Assembly: GCF_029167375.1 (NCBI RefSeq)
Contig: NZ_JARFTP010000010.1
Location: 1-64,000, forward strand
From: Tsukamurella sp. 8F
GTDB taxonomy: Bacteria > Actinomycetota > Actinomycetes > Mycobacteriales > Mycobacteriaceae
Direction: 5' to 3'
Length of the DNA: 64,000 nucleotides
This document shows positions 51,742 to 61,558 of this stretch, in pieces. Under the pieces are notes generated by a model. The model did not search any database, had not been told where the DNA came from, and saw only the letters and a program-made list of their open reading frames with translations. A program made the position numbers and the translations under genes. Every line of letters begins with the position of its first letter. The first letter of the stretch is position 1.

Positions 51742-52314
51742 TCAGCGCGCCGGCCTCAGACCGTCCGTCAGGATGTCCAACAGGCGGGCGGCCATGCCGT
51801 CGTCGCCGGATGGGACGGCGACGGTGAAGACGCCGATGAGGGCGGCGGCAACGTCCTCGGCGGTGACGTCGGCACGGAGATCGCCCGCGGCGGCGCCCGC
51901 GTCGAGGATCTCGGAGATCGCCGTCAGCAGTTCGGTCCGGGTCTGGCCGTGCGGGATGTCGCCGGACTTGATCATGGCGACGAGTGTGTCCACCATGCCG
52001 TTCTTGGTGGCGACCCACTCGCCGAACAGGTCCATCCACGCGCGTAGAGCCGCGGCGGGCGGCTTATGGGACAGCAGTTCGCGGGAGCCGGCGACCAGCC
52101 GGGCGACCTGATCCCTGTAGACGGCCTCGACGAGTGCCTCGCGGGTCGGGAAGTGCCGATAGAGGGTCGCGATGCCGACCCCTGCCTCGGTGGCGATCGC
52201 GCGCATCGACGGCGTGCGGTCTGCCGACGCGATCACCCGCGTCGCGACGGTGAGTAGTTGCTCGCGGTTGCGGATCGCATCGGATCTCCGCGACGTGTTC
52301 CCCGGATCATTCAA
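51742..52314 (-). CDS. TetR-family repressor
   Basis: 190 residues. N-terminal helix-turn-helix: REQLLTVATRVIASADRTPS, then MRAIATEAGVGIATLYRHFPTREALVEAVY. The ligand domain ends LLDILTDGLRPAR. It is divergent from the oxidoreductase and shares the operators at 52314-52371. The only suitable start is TTG at 52314, which lies at the edge of the first operator; there is no Shine-Dalgarno, so the transcript may be leaderless and directly self-repressed. Confidence 0.88.
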   Translation of the reverse strand: MNDPGNTSRRSDAIRNREQLLTVATRVIASADRTPSMRAIATEAGVGIATLYRHFPTREALVEAVYRDQVARLVAGSRELLSHKPPAAALRAWMDLFGEWVATKNGMVDTLVAMIKSGDIPHGQTRTELLTAISEILDAGAAAGDLRADVTAEDVAAALIGVFTVAVPSGDDGMAARLLDILTDGLRPAR

Positions 52315-52371
52315 AACGGATCACGCTCCGTTTGTGCTAGCGTACTTCACGAAGCGGAGCGTAATCCGTTT
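52314..52371. promoter_or_regulatory. Paired TetR operators with divergent promoter
   Basis: AAACGGATCACGCTCCG (52314-52330) and CGGAGCGTAATCCGTTT (52355-52371) are inverted copies with 16 of 17 matches. Each is itself a loose palindrome (CGGA-N6-TCCG). A TAGCGT -10-like element lies between them. Confidence 0.8.
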
Positions 52372-52424
52372 CGCCGCGTGCGCCCACCTCGGGGGCATGT
52401 GCACCCCGACTCGAGGAGATCGCC

Positions 52425-53381
52425 GTGCAGAACCACCACAGCAGCACATCGACAGGCGCGAGCAGGGCCGTACTGCTCGAGTCGTTCGACGGGCCGGACG
52501 CACTGGGCCTTCGTGATGTGCCCGTACCGCATGCCAACTCAGGCCAGGTCCGGGTGCGGGTCGCCGCTGCCGGGCTCAACCCGATGGACTGGTTCATGAC
52601 CTCGGACGAGGAGACCGCCGCACGTTTCGGCCTGAGCCTGCCGTGCGGTTTCGGGACCGACTACGCCGGCGTCGTGGATGAGGTCGGTGATGGGGTGCAC
52701 GAATTCGCAGTCGGAGACCGGGTCTTCGGCGGCGCGATGTCCCGAGCCATCGCCGACCACGTGATCGTCGAGCCGATGGGTACCGTCGCTGCGGGCGGAT
52801 ACGTGCACCGTACGCCCGACGGTGTCGACGATCGCACGGCAGCGACCCTCGCGATAGCCGGATGCACCGCGGCTGCCGCACTCGCCGTCGTTCGGGTCGG
52901 GCGAGGAGACACGGTGCTGATCGGTGGCGCGGCGGGTGGTGTCGGCGTGTTCGCCGTGCAGCTCGCCCGGCTCGCGGGGGCGCGGGTGCTAGGGACGGGA
53001 TCGGCGTCGTCGTCCGACTACCTGCAGGGCCTGGGGGCCGAACCCCTGACCTACGGCGACGGCCTGGCGGACCGGGTGCGCGAACTCGTGCCCGGCGGCG
53101 TTACCGCGGTCATCGACCTGCATGGGACCGACACGGTGCAGACGGGGCGGGACCTCGGCGTCCCGGACGAGCGGATCACGACCATCGCCGCGCGGATCGA
53201 GGGGATCACCTCTGCGAACGGTGCCGACGCCGCGCACGCGCTCAGCGACATCGCGAATCTCGTTGCGGCAGGCCGGATCCGGGTGCCCATTGCTGCGACC
53301 TTCCCGGTCGATCGGATCCGCGACGCTGTCACCCTCCAGGCGGGTCGGCACGTGAAGGGGAAGGTCGTCGTCGACCTGTAG
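52425..53381 (+). CDS. NADPH-dependent quinone oxidoreductase-like protein (MDR family)
   Basis: Zinc-free medium-chain dehydrogenase/reductase of 318 residues. GroES-like N-terminal domain (VRVAAAGLNPMDWFM, GTDYAGVVDEVGDGV), then the Rossmann nucleotide site GGAAGGVGVFAVQLARLAGA. Cofactor is probably NADPH; the substrate is likely a quinone or enone. GTG at 52425 with GAGGAG 6 bases upstream. Controlled by the divergent TetR protein, so it is probably induced by its own substrate or a related toxic compound. Confidence 0.88.
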   Translation: MQNHHSSTSTGASRAVLLESFDGPDALGLRDVPVPHANSGQVRVRVAAAGLNPMDWFMTSDEETAARFGLSLPCGFGTDYAGVVDEVGDGVHEFAVGDRVFGGAMSRAIADHVIVEPMGTVAAGGYVHRTPDGVDDRTAATLAIAGCTAAAALAVVRVGRGDTVLIGGAAGGVGVFAVQLARLAGARVLGTGSASSSDYLQGLGAEPLTYGDGLADRVRELVPGGVTAVIDLHGTDTVQTGRDLGVPDERITTIAARIEGITSANGADAAHALSDIANLVAAGRIRVPIAATFPVDRIRDAVTLQAGRHVKGKVVVDL

Positions 53382-53402
53382 GGACGGTTCCTGGTCGGGG
53401 CG

Positions 53403-53816
53403 TCAGGCCCGCTTACGCCATTCGATGGCGGGGCAGGTGTCCATCACCATCGGCACGCCGGCCTCCTGGGCACGGTCGAAGGCGGCCTCGTCGACCACGC
53501 CGAGCTGCAGCCACACGCCGCGCGCGCCCACGGCTATCGCCTCGTCGACGAATCGCCCTGCAGCTTCGGACCGGCGGAACACGTCCACCACGTCGACCTC
53601 GAACGGCACGTCCGCGAGCGAAGCGTAGCCCTGCTCACCAAGCACCGTCGGGGCACTGGGGTGGATGGGGACGATCTTCTTTCCCCGCGACTGCAGCAGC
53701 TCGGCGATCTCGTAGGCGGTCTTGGACGGGTCCCCGGACAGCCCGACCACCGCCCACGTCTCGCACTCGTCGAGCATCAGGTTCACGGCCGCAGCGTCCT
53801 GCCAGGAGATCGTCAT
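53403..53816 (-). CDS. CoA-binding domain protein (YccU-like)
   Basis: 137 residues, a Rossmann-type CoA-binding domain alone: WAVVGLSGDPSKTAYEIAE, the VPIHPSAPTVLGEQGYASL segment, and GARGVWLQLGVVDEAAFDRA. Cytosolic; function unknown, sometimes tied to acyl-CoA sensing. ATG at 53816. It follows the PPOX gene by 9 bases, so one operon. Confidence 0.85.
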   Translation of the reverse strand: MTISWQDAAAVNLMLDECETWAVVGLSGDPSKTAYEIAELLQSRGKKIVPIHPSAPTVLGEQGYASLADVPFEVDVVDVFRRSEAAGRFVDEAIAVGARGVWLQLGVVDEAAFDRAQEAGVPMVMDTCPAIEWRKRA

Positions 53817-53825
53817 GATCCGAAC

Positions 53826-54248
53826 CTACCGCGCAAGCCCGTAGACACGGTCGACGCGGAGGCGCAGCAACTGCCGTCGCTGATCGATCATCGCCTGCGC
53901 GTATTCGGCCCAGTCGGGGTGCTCCCCGCGCAGTGCGCGGTAGTAGTCGATGAGCGCGGCGACGGCCTCGTCGTCGGGCGACTGCGCCACGGCGGTGAGC
54001 GCGCCGATCCCCTCACCCACCGCGTACCCGCGGTAGAACTCGGCTGCGTTGACGTGCAGCGACACCCGCGGATCGCGGACGATGTTGCGGGTCTTGGCCC
54101 GGTCGGCCGTCACGGACACGAGCGCAGTGCGCCGCTCGGCGTCCCAGTAGTGCGTGACGTTCGACGACTGCGGTCGTCCATCGCGTTTGATGGTGATCAG
54201 GATCGATTCGGATGTTGCGCCGAAGAGGTCGAGCAGGTTGTCGGACAT
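53826..54248 (-). CDS. PPOX-class flavin/F420-dependent oxidoreductase
   Basis: 140 residues, split beta-barrel flavoprotein of the pyridoxamine-oxidase-like family. Start NLLDLFGATSESILITIKRD, cofactor segment GRPQSSNVTHYWDAE, then VSVTADRAKTRNIVRDPRVS. The ending RVDRVYGLAR fits actinobacterial F420-binding members. ATG at 54248 gives the family N-terminus. Two bases beyond the family length upstream nothing similar is encoded. Confidence 0.85.
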   Translation of the reverse strand: MSDNLLDLFGATSESILITIKRDGRPQSSNVTHYWDAERRTALVSVTADRAKTRNIVRDPRVSLHVNAAEFYRGYAVGEGIGALTAVAQSPDDEAVAALIDYYRALRGEHPDWAEYAQAMIDQRRQLLRLRVDRVYGLAR

Positions 54249-54286
54249 GTGTCGTGCAACACCGGACTCCGCCTGTCGATTCCGGG

Positions 54287-55114
54287 TCAGCGGGTGCCCA
54301 GCAGAGTCAGATGATTCACGGTGATGTCGTTCGCGATGAGCGAGCCGGTGCCCCGGCCGGTGCCCATGCCGTCCCTGCGCGTGGCGACGCCGTTGACGAC
54401 GCCCACCGCCGTATACGAGCCGTCGTCCCACTTCGCGTACACCGGACCGCCGGAGTCTCCCTCGACCGCCGGGATGCCCGCCCAGTCGACGCGCACCGCT
54501 GACACGTACGTCAGCACGCCGCAGTGCAGTCCCGTGCGCGATCCGACGATGCAGATCTGCGGGTTCCCGGTCGTGAGGTCGGCGGCCGTGCTGTACCCGC
54601 GAACGGGCCCGACGGCACGCGCAACGGGCTGGACCCGCGCGTTCACGGTCTGGATCATCGCGAGATCCTGCCCCGTCGGCCGGCTCACCGCTTTGATGTA
54701 CTCGCCGAACGGCACGCTGTAGCCGTCGCCGGACAGGTATCGGGCGACCGGCGGGCTGTCGGGTTGGGCCTCGCGCGCCAGGTTCGCACAGTGCCCCGCT
54801 GTGAAGACGACGACGTGTCCGTCCGGGTACCGAGCGAAGAACCCGAGCGTACAGACCGCCGCCACCACGCCGTAGCGGCCCGCGAACGTGGCGAAGCCCG
54901 AACCCGCGGTCGGGCGGGACGCCGTGGATGCGGGACGGCCCGAGTCCACGCGGTACGGGGCTATCGACGGGGTCGTCTGCGCCGTCTCCACCGCGACGCC
55001 CGTCGATGGTGCGGTGACCACCTCCAGCGAGTTCGGCATGAGATCGCAGCCCGTCAGCGCAACGGCCGTCGCGAGCGCACACGCAGCCGCCACGAGGCGG
55101 CTGCGCGGCGTCAT
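54287..55114 (-). CDS. Trypsin-like serine protease lipoprotein
   Basis: Exported S1-family protease of about 275 residues. Signal peptide with lipobox ALTGC. The catalytic triad is visible: His in VFTAGHCAN, Asp in GQDLAMIQT, Ser in VEGDSGGPVY. Two Cys pairs could form disulfides. The ATG at 55114 is preceded by GCGGGG; a GTG one codon upstream is equally possible. No inhibitor or substrate gene is next to it. Confidence 0.88.
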   Translation of the reverse strand: MTPRSRLVAAACALATAVALTGCDLMPNSLEVVTAPSTGVAVETAQTTPSIAPYRVDSGRPASTASRPTAGSGFATFAGRYGVVAAVCTLGFFARYPDGHVVVFTAGHCANLAREAQPDSPPVARYLSGDGYSVPFGEYIKAVSRPTGQDLAMIQTVNARVQPVARAVGPVRGYSTAADLTTGNPQICIVGSRTGLHCGVLTYVSAVRVDWAGIPAVEGDSGGPVYAKWDDGSYTAVGVVNGVATRRDGMGTGRGTGSLIANDITVNHLTLLGTR

Positions 55115-55167
55115 CACCCCGCTGACGCTAGCCGACGTGCAGGTCGCGTGACCATTACGCTGGGGCC

Positions 55168-55335
55168 ATGAACCGCCGTTGCTGGGCCGCGTGGATCGGC
55201 GCTTTCCTGGCCATCGTGCTCGCCGTCGTCGCTTTCTTCCGTAACGCCGACGGGATCGACGGACTGATGGTCATCATCGCGCTGGCCTGCGTGCTCCTCG
55301 CGATCCAGTCGCACCAGGCCGTCTTCCGCCGCTGA
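55168..55335 (+). CDS. Small two-helix membrane protein
   Basis: 55 residues, easily missed. MNRRCWAAWIG leads into a first helix (AFLAIVLAVVAFF), a short loop (RNADGIDG) and a second helix (LMVIIALACVLLAI), ending in QSHQAVFRR. ATG at 55168, with a TACGCT -10-like box at 55156-55161 and no Shine-Dalgarno, so leaderless translation is possible. Function unknown; it ends 7 bases before the convergent cwsA. Confidence 0.65.
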   Translation: MNRRCWAAWIGAFLAIVLAVVAFFRNADGIDGLMVIIALACVLLAIQSHQAVFRR

Positions 55336-55342
55336 GCGGAGT

Positions 55343-55876
55343 TCACTCGCCGCGCTTGCGGTCCTCCTCGCCCTCGGCCGCCGCCTGACCGAGGTCGAGG
55401 TCGGCGGTGTCCGGGGAGCTGTCGCCGGTCGCCCCCGACGGTGCCTCCGGCTCGGCGACGGCCTGAGCGTCCGCGGGTGCGGGAGCAGACGGTGTAGGCG
55501 CGGGCGCGGAGCGCACCCGCGGAGGCTCGGGAGCGACGGGGGGGACCGACGGCGTGCGAAGCAGTTTGAACGCGACGCCGCCGACGCCGAGCACTGCCGC
55601 GATGCCGAGCGCGATGAGCGCAGGTGTGCGCCACGAACGGCCGCCGTCGGCCGACACGTCGGAGACCGATGCGGAGGCGTCGTCATCCGAAGAACGCGCC
55701 TTGTAGCGCGAGCGGACGGTCGCCAGGGCGAGGCGGGCGGCGGTGAAACCGCCGCCAGCGCTCTTCACGCCGAGGCCGAAGCCCCCGCGAGCGATATCGA
55801 TCGGTCCGGTGAAGGTGTGCTTGACCCCGGTGGAGATGCGCTGGACATCCGTGGGTCGCTCGAGTGTGGTGGTCAT
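55343..55876 (-). CDS. cwsA: CwsA-like cell wall synthesis protein
   Basis: 177 residues. The N-terminal part ([20 protein letters not shown], then [14 protein letters not shown]) matches the pattern of mycobacterial CwsA (Rv0008c), and one helix follows ([18 protein letters not shown]) with a Pro/Ala/Glu-rich outer tail. CwsA binds CrgA and Wag31 and helps place polar growth in mycobacteria; this is family knowledge. ATG at 55876 with AAAGGA about 10 bases upstream. Divergent from ppiA, the conserved order. Confidence 0.8.
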   Translation of the reverse strand: MTTTLERPTDVQRISTGVKHTFTGPIDIARGGFGLGVKSAGGGFTAARLALATVRSRYKARSSDDDASASVSDVSADGGRSWRTPALIALGIAAVLGVGGVAFKLLRTPSVPPVAPEPPRVRSAPAPTPSAPAPADAQAVAEPEAPSGATGDSSPDTADLDLGQAAAEGEEDRKRGE

Positions 55877-55952
55877 CGTCGTCTGCGAGTCCTTTCGTTT
55901 CCCGTACGGGCCGGCGGATCGAGCCGCCCAAGTCATGCCTGTGAATGGCAGA

Positions 55953-56492
55953 ATGACCGGCGTGACTAACACCAACGCTACCGCCCACGCGACACTGCAC
56001 ACCTCCGAAGGCGACATCAAGATCGCACTGTTCGGGAACCACGCTCCCGTCACGGTGGAGAACTTCGTGGGCCTGGCGCAGGGCACCAAGGAATACTCGA
56101 CGGCCAACGCCGCCGGCGAGAAGACGGGCCCGTTCTACGACGGGTCGATCTTCCACCGCGTGATCGACGGTTTCATGATCCAGGGCGGGGACCCGACCGG
56201 CACCGGTACCGGCGGACCGGGTTACAACTTCGTCGACGAGTTCCACCCCGAGCTCAAGTTCGACCGCCCGTACCTGCTGGCCATGGCCAACATCGGCCGG
56301 CCCGCGACCAACGGCTCGCAGTTCTTCATCACCGTCGGAAAAACGCCGCACCTCAACAACCGCCACACCATCTTCGGTGAGGTCGAGGATGCCGACTCCA
56401 AGGCCGTGGTCGACAAGATCGCCTCGGCCCAGACGGACCGTGCCGACCGCCCGGCGACGCAGGTCACGATCAACTCGATCACGATCGACTAG
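55953..56492 (+). CDS. ppiA: Peptidyl-prolyl cis-trans isomerase (cyclophilin)
   Basis: Cytosolic cyclophilin A of 179 residues. Catalytic Arg in [19 protein letters not shown], then [20 protein letters not shown] and [20 protein letters not shown]. Very similar to Rv0009. ATG at 55953 or GTG at 55962 could start it; neither has a strong Shine-Dalgarno. A frame open further upstream overlaps cwsA and is rejected. Confidence 0.96.
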   Translation: MTGVTNTNATAHATLHTSEGDIKIALFGNHAPVTVENFVGLAQGTKEYSTANAAGEKTGPFYDGSIFHRVIDGFMIQGGDPTGTGTGGPGYNFVDEFHPELKFDRPYLLAMANIGRPATNGSQFFITVGKTPHLNNRHTIFGEVEDADSKAVVDKIASAQTDRADRPATQVTINSITID

Positions 56493-56537
56493 AGCCCGGG
56501 CGCCGGAGATCTCGGGTTCGCAGCGTCGTAGGAGGCG

Positions 56538-56981
56538 CTACGGTCGGTGCGAGCCCGAGATCTCGGTGAGTTCGTCGGCGACCGCGGAAGGCGATTCGCC
56601 CAGTTCCCAGCGACCGAGCACCACGAGACGCTCGCCCTCGTCGAGCTCGAGCTCGAGCGTGATCGAGTCGCGGCCCCAGCGGCGCACTGATTTCGCGCGT
56701 ATGCCGAGACCCTTCCACGGCAGTAGCCGCTCGCCTCGCAGCCCGCGCACATACACACCGTCGGCGCTCGCGCGCAGGCGAGGCCGCAGCAGCAGCGACG
56801 TCAGCCCCAGATAGGCGGCGACGAGTGCGGCCACGCCGAGCAGAAGAATGCCCGGGCCGGCCGTTCCCGTGGACCCGGCGAACACGGGCCAGAGCGCTCC
56901 GACGCTCAGCAGGAGCGCGCCCGCGAGCAGGCAGACGCCCGTGCCCAGCGGAGCCGACCAGGATCTATCCACAGGGTTCAT
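56538..56981 (-). CDS. PH-domain membrane protein (Rv0010c-like)
   Basis: 147 residues: two helices at the N-terminus (GTGVCLLAGALLLSVGALWPVF and GILLLGVAALVAAYLGLTSLLL), then a bacterial PH-like domain (ASADGVYVRGLRGERLLPWKGLG) with a regular beta pattern. Matches Rv0010c by order. ATG at 56981; a GTG two codons upstream is possible. DnaA-box-like motifs overlap its start region. Confidence 0.8.
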   Translation of the reverse strand: MNPVDRSWSAPLGTGVCLLAGALLLSVGALWPVFAGSTGTAGPGILLLGVAALVAAYLGLTSLLLRPRLRASADGVYVRGLRGERLLPWKGLGIRAKSVRRWGRDSITLELELDEGERLVVLGRWELGESPSAVADELTEISGSHRP

Positions 56982-56998
56982 CCACAATGGGGATAACT
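56965..56998. promoter_or_regulatory. DnaA-box-like cluster
   Basis: CTATCCACA (56965-56973), TCATCCACA (56978-56986) and GTTATCCCC on the other strand (56990-56998). They cover the start of the PH-domain gene. About 16 kb from oriC. Confidence 0.45.
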
Positions 56999-57034
56999 CT
57001 TACACCGATGTGATTCAGCTGGTGAGAGCGCTTT

Positions 57035-57328
57035 CTACTTCCACCACATCGTCATCAGCAGGCCCACGATCATGAGCCCGAAGCCGATCACGAAGTTCCA
57101 GGCACCGAGATTCACCATGAACTCGAGCGGCTTGCCGGGCGCACCGAGGCCGTTCTCGTCGGCACCGAGGTAGTACACGATCAGCCAGGCCAAGCCGGCA
57201 AGCATGAACCCCAGGAACAGGGCGACGAACCACCGACCCGACGGAGCGCTCACCTTGACGGGCGTGCGCGACGCAGACGACGAATTGATGGTGTAGTCGG
57301 TCTTCTTCCGGACCTTGGACTTCGGCAT
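57035..57328 (-). CDS. crgA: Cell division protein CrgA
   Basis: Small membrane protein of 97 residues that coordinates septation with FtsZ, PBPs and CwsA. Basic start [17 protein letters not shown], two helices ([21 protein letters not shown] and [19 protein letters not shown]) joined by a short loop. ATG at 57328. Matches Rv0011c by order. The DUF881 gene (Rv0012) that follows in M. tuberculosis is missing here. Confidence 0.95.
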   Translation of the reverse strand: MPKSKVRKKTDYTINSSSASRTPVKVSAPSGRWFVALFLGFMLAGLAWLIVYYLGADENGLGAPGKPLEFMVNLGAWNFVIGFGLMIVGLLMTMWWK

Positions 57329-57416
57329 GACTTCCTTCGCGCGTGGACACAGTTCGTACGCCAGGGTAGCCCAGGTCCCGCGCGAGGAGAAACGACCGGC
57401 GACGTACCCTGATGCG

Positions 57417-58058
57417 ATGCGGATCCTCGTCGTCGACAACTATGACAGCTTCGTGTTCAACCTGGTCCAGTACCTCGGTCAGCTGGGCGTGGAGGCGGAT
57501 GTCTGGCGCAACGACGACGAGCGTCTGGCCGACCCCGCGGCTGCCGCGGCCCCCTACGACGGTGTACTGCTCAGCCCCGGCCCGGGCACCCCGCAGCGCG
57601 CCGGAGCCACGATCCCGATGGTCGAGGCGGCCCGTGAGAGCGGGAGACCGCTGCTCGGCGTGTGCCTGGGCCACCAAGCTATCGGCGCGGCCTTCGGAGC
57701 CACTGTCGACCGCGCGCCCGAACTGCTGCACGGCAAGACGTCCCTGGTGCACCACACCGGTCGGGGCGTCCTCGCCGGTCTACCGGACCCGTTCACCGCG
57801 ACGCGCTACCACTCGCTGACCGTCCTCGAGCCCACGATCCCGGACGAGCTGGAGATCACCGGCCGGACCGAGTCGGGCGTCGTGATGGCGTTCGCCCACC
57901 GCGAGCTGCCCATCCACGGCGTGCAGTTCCATCCCGAGTCGGTGCTCACGCAGGGCGGTCACCGCATGCTTGCGAACTGGCTCGCGGTGTGTGGCCTCCG
58001 CGTGGACGAGGCGCTTGTGGGACAGCTCGAGCGGGACGTCGCCGCGGCGCTGGCCTAG
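57417..58058 (+). CDS. trpG: Aminodeoxychorismate/anthranilate synthase component II
   Basis: Glutamine amidotransferase supplying ammonia for anthranilate or aminodeoxychorismate (Trp or folate). 213 residues, class I triad: Cys in [10 protein letters not shown], His and Glu in [11 protein letters not shown]; oxyanion region LLSPGPGTP. Matches Rv0013 by position next to pknB. ATG at 57417, with TACCCT 6 bases upstream and no Shine-Dalgarno, a likely leaderless start. Confidence 0.95.
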   Translation: MRILVVDNYDSFVFNLVQYLGQLGVEADVWRNDDERLADPAAAAAPYDGVLLSPGPGTPQRAGATIPMVEAARESGRPLLGVCLGHQAIGAAFGATVDRAPELLHGKTSLVHHTGRGVLAGLPDPFTATRYHSLTVLEPTIPDELEITGRTESGVVMAFAHRELPIHGVQFHPESVLTQGGHRMLANWLAVCGLRVDEALVGQLERDVAAALA

Positions 58059-58061
58059 CGG

Positions 58062-60098
58062 CTACTTCCTCGCCCAGTACTTCAGCGTCACGGAGCCGTT
58101 CGCGTCCACCTGCGCCCCGGTGCCGGGGCTCTGCCCGTACACCTGATTGTCGGTCCACGGCAGGTTCGACTTGACCGAGCCGTCCACGTTGATCGTGCCG
58201 GTGAACCCGGCCGAGATCAGCGCGGCCTTCGCGGCGTTGAGATCCATGCCCGTGACCCGCGGCATCGTGATCTTCGGCGGCTGCTTGGCGACCTGCAGGG
58301 ATACCGCGGAGCCCTTGGTCACGGTGGTGCCGCCCGTGGGGTTCTGACCCACGACGGTGCCGGTGGGCTGGTCGCTCTCGACGTCGCTGGTGGTCACCTT
58401 GAAGCCGAGCTCCGAGAGATTGGACTTGGCCTGGTCGACCTGCTGGTTGGTCACGTCGGGCACGCGGATCTGCTCGGGTCCGGTACTGACGGTCAACTTG
58501 ATCGGCTGATTGAGCGGCACATTGGTGCGCCCGGCCGGGTTCGTGGAGACGACGCTGCCCGCGGCCACACTCGCGGACGACGTGCGTGTGACGTCCTTAT
58601 CGACTGTGAAGCCGGCCTTCGTGAGCTGATCGGTGGCCTGCTGCTGCGGTTTGCCCGTCACATCGGGAACCAGTGCGATCTTCGGCCCGGACGACACGAC
58701 CATCGTGACGGACTGTCCCTTGACGGCGCGCGCGTCCGGCGTGGGATTCGTGGTGATCACGTGGTCGAGGGGCACGGTGTCGCTGTTCTCGCGCCTGGTC
58801 TGCACGTCGAAGCCCAGCCGCTGCAGGGCGACCTGGGCGTCGGACGCGGGCTTGCCGATCTGATTCGGCATGGAGACCTCGGTCTCGTGCGGGGTGCCCC
58901 CCGACGAGTTCAGCCAGTACGCCAGGCCGACGACCGCCAGGATCGCGACGATCACGGCTGCCGAGATCGCGAGGATCAGGCGAGTTCTATTGCGCTTCTG
59001 TCCCTGGGCGTGCCGGGCAGGCGGCACCACGCGGGGCTTCCGGACCTCCTGCGTCGGGGCGTCCGGATCGACGTCGTCGGACGGTGACTCGCCGTCGTCG
59101 GGCTTCGCCGGGCTCGTGCCGGTCGCGCCGGCGGCGGTCGCACCCGCAGCACCGGCGGCCCCCGCTGCGGCGGCCTGGCGCCCACGTCCGCGGGACGCGC
59201 CGCCCAGCATGAAGTCGCGGTCGGCGTCCGACATGATCATCGGTGCCTCGGGCTTACGCCCGGCGAGCACGCGGATCAGGTCCTGGCGCATCTCGCCCGC
59301 GGTCTGGTAGCGGTTGGCCGGGTTCTTGCTGATCGCCTTGAGCACGATCGAGTCGAGCTCGGGCGGCACCGAGGACAGGACCGCTGACGGGGTTCGCGGA
59401 TCCTCCCGTACATGCTGGTAGGCGACGGAGACCGGCGAGTCGCCCGTGAACGGGGGCTCGCCTGTGAGCAGCTCGAACAGGACGCAGCCCGCGGCATAGA
59501 CGTCGGAGCGCGCGTCGACGGTCTCGCCGCGCGCCTGCTCGGGCGAAAGGTACTGCGCGGTCCCGATGACGGCTGCCGTCTGCGTCATGCCGGCGTTCGG
59601 GTCGCTCATAGCGCGCGCGATGCCGAAGTCCATGACCTTGATCTCGCCGGACTTGGACAGCATCACGTTGGCAGGCTTCATGTCGCGGTGCACGATACCG
59701 TTCTTGTGCGAGAAGTCGAGCGCGGCGCATACGTCGGCCATCCACGTCATCGCGGTGCGTGGCGCGATATGCCCGTCGCGGCGCAGCACGTCGCGCAGCG
59801 TCTCGCCGTCGACGTACTCCATCACGATGTACGGCAGCGGCCCGGTGGGGGTCTCGGCCTCGCCGGTGTCGTACACCTGCACGATGGTCGGGTGGTTCAG
59901 CGAGGCGGCGTTCTGGGCCTCGCGACGGAACCGCAGGTAGAAGCTCGGATCCCGCGCGAGGTCGGCGCGCAGGATCTTGATCGCCACGTCACGTGACAGG
60001 CGCGTGTCCCGAGCCAGGTGCACCTCCGACATACCGCCGAAGCCGAGAGTGTCACCCAGCTCGTAGCGGTCGGAGATGCGGCGGGGAGGTGTCGTCAT
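58062..60098 (-). CDS. pknB: Serine/threonine kinase PknB with four PASTA domains
   Basis: Membrane sensor kinase of cell-wall growth, 678 residues. Kinase domain 1-280: Gly loop GFGGMS, Lys41, HRD Asp139, DFG Asp157, and activation-loop Thr172/Thr174 (MTQTAA) matching the autophosphorylated pair of mycobacterial PknB. An Ala/Gly-rich juxtamembrane stretch leads to a helix ([23 protein letters not shown]) and four outer PASTA repeats that sense muropeptides or lipid II. Likely substrates in this window are MurJ, CwlM and the PBP. ATG overlaps pknA (ATGA). Confidence 0.97.
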   Translation of the reverse strand: MTTPPRRISDRYELGDTLGFGGMSEVHLARDTRLSRDVAIKILRADLARDPSFYLRFRREAQNAASLNHPTIVQVYDTGEAETPTGPLPYIVMEYVDGETLRDVLRRDGHIAPRTAMTWMADVCAALDFSHKNGIVHRDMKPANVMLSKSGEIKVMDFGIARAMSDPNAGMTQTAAVIGTAQYLSPEQARGETVDARSDVYAAGCVLFELLTGEPPFTGDSPVSVAYQHVREDPRTPSAVLSSVPPELDSIVLKAISKNPANRYQTAGEMRQDLIRVLAGRKPEAPMIMSDADRDFMLGGASRGRGRQAAAAGAAGAAGATAAGATGTSPAKPDDGESPSDDVDPDAPTQEVRKPRVVPPARHAQGQKRNRTRLILAISAAVIVAILAVVGLAYWLNSSGGTPHETEVSMPNQIGKPASDAQVALQRLGFDVQTRRENSDTVPLDHVITTNPTPDARAVKGQSVTMVVSSGPKIALVPDVTGKPQQQATDQLTKAGFTVDKDVTRTSSASVAAGSVVSTNPAGRTNVPLNQPIKLTVSTGPEQIRVPDVTNQQVDQAKSNLSELGFKVTTSDVESDQPTGTVVGQNPTGGTTVTKGSAVSLQVAKQPPKITMPRVTGMDLNAAKAALISAGFTGTINVDGSVKSNLPWTDNQVYGQSPGTGAQVDANGSVTLKYWARK

Positions 60099-61558
60099 CG
60101 AGTACCGCCTCCCGGGGCCATCCAGTTGGGCAGCGGCAGGCCGAAGATACCGCGTGGCGGCTCCGTCGTGGTCGGCTCACCACCGGTGACCGGCGGCTCC
60201 GTCGTGGTGGGCTCGGGCTCCGTCGTCGTGGTGGGCGGCGGCGGAGTGGTGGTCCGAGTGGGCGGCGGCGTGACGGTCTTCGTCGTCGTCCGCGTGGTGG
60301 GGGTCGGGGTCTCCGTCGTCGGTTCGGTCTCCGCGGTCGTACGCGTCGGCGCCTGCGCCGTCGTCCGGACGGTCGTGGCCTGTCCGGACGGAGGAACGGT
60401 CGGCTCGACCGCCGACGACGAGTTGGAGTCCGACAGCGGCGCTGTGGGCGAGGTGCCGCCCCCGAAGATGAGGTATCCGCCGATGATCGCCGCCGCGAGC
60501 AGCAGGATCAGGACCGACGCGGCGAGCACGGTCTTCTGCGCACGCGACCAGCCCGAGTCCTCGGGGTAGCCCGAGCGGGAGATGGGTGCGGACGGTCGCG
60601 ACACCGCACGCGGCGTGGGGCGTGACGGCGGGATCGCCGTGGTGGCGCCCGTGTTGTACGTGGTGGGCCGGTTGTCGACGGGCGGGTTGCCCCCGCTCCA
60701 GCCGCGCGGCATGGGCGGGCGCTGGCCGGCCTTGACGGCGGCTACGGCGTCGGCGAACTCGCCGCCGTTCGCATACCGCTGCCGCGGATCCTTGACGAGC
60801 GTCAGCGTGATCAGCTCGCGGACGTTGGCGGGCAGATCCGACGACAGGGGCTCCGGGTTGTCGCGGATGTGCTTCATGGCGACGGTGATGGCTCCGTCGC
60901 CCGTGAACGGCCGCCGGCCGGCGAGACACTCGTACCCGACGACGCCCAGCGAATACACGTCCGACGCCGCGGTCGCGTCCTCACCCGACGCCTGCTCGGG
61001 CGAGATGTACTGCGCCGTACCCATGACCATGCCGGTCTTGGTCACGGGCGCCGCGTCGACGGCCTTCGCGATGCCGAAATCGGTGATCTTCACCTGGCCC
61101 GTGGGCGTGATGAGGATGTTGCCGGGCTTGACGTCGCGGTGCACGAGACCGGCGCTGTGCGCGACCTGCAGGGCGCGGCCCGTCTGCTCCAGCAGATCCA
61201 GCGCCTGCGCCTGGCTGAGGCGACCGAGTCGGGAGAGGACTGCGTTGAGCGGCTCGCCGTTGACGAGTTCCATCACCAGGTACGCCAGAGGCGCTCCACC
61301 CGACTTGTCGGGCGTCTCGCCGTAGTCGTAGACGCCCGCGATGCCGGGATGGTTCAGGGCTGCGGTCGTGCGGGCCTCGTTGCGGAACCGGGCGAGGAAC
61401 TCGCGGTCGTCGGAGAACTCCGCCTTGAGCACCTTGATCGCCACGCGGCGATCCAGCCGCGTGTCCATCGCCTCCCACACCTGGCCCATGCCACCGGTGG
61501 CGATGAGCCGCAGCAGCTCGTACCGGTCGGCGATCGTGGAGCCGGTCTGCAAGCTCAT
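60095..61558 (-). CDS. pknA: Serine/threonine kinase PknA
   Basis: Essential kinase partner of PknB, 487 residues. Kinase domain 1-275: [10 protein letters not shown], Lys42, HRD Asp142, DFG Asp160. Helix [20 protein letters not shown] near residue 350, then a short outer Thr/Pro tail ([20 protein letters not shown]). It has no PASTA repeats, as in mycobacteria. It overlaps pbpA by one base (TGATG) and pknB by four, so the three are tightly coupled. Confidence 0.97.
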   Translation of the reverse strand: MSLQTGSTIADRYELLRLIATGGMGQVWEAMDTRLDRRVAIKVLKAEFSDDREFLARFRNEARTTAALNHPGIAGVYDYGETPDKSGGAPLAYLVMELVNGEPLNAVLSRLGRLSQAQALDLLEQTGRALQVAHSAGLVHRDVKPGNILITPTGQVKITDFGIAKAVDAAPVTKTGMVMGTAQYISPEQASGEDATAASDVYSLGVVGYECLAGRRPFTGDGAITVAMKHIRDNPEPLSSDLPANVRELITLTLVKDPRQRYANGGEFADAVAAVKAGQRPPMPRGWSGGNPPVDNRPTTYNTGATTAIPPSRPTPRAVSRPSAPISRSGYPEDSGWSRAQKTVLAASVLILLLAAAIIGGYLIFGGGTSPTAPLSDSNSSSAVEPTVPPSGQATTVRTTAQAPTRTTAETEPTTETPTPTTRTTTKTVTPPPTRTTTPPPPTTTTEPEPTTTEPPVTGGEPTTTEPPRGIFGLPLPNWMAPGGGTR

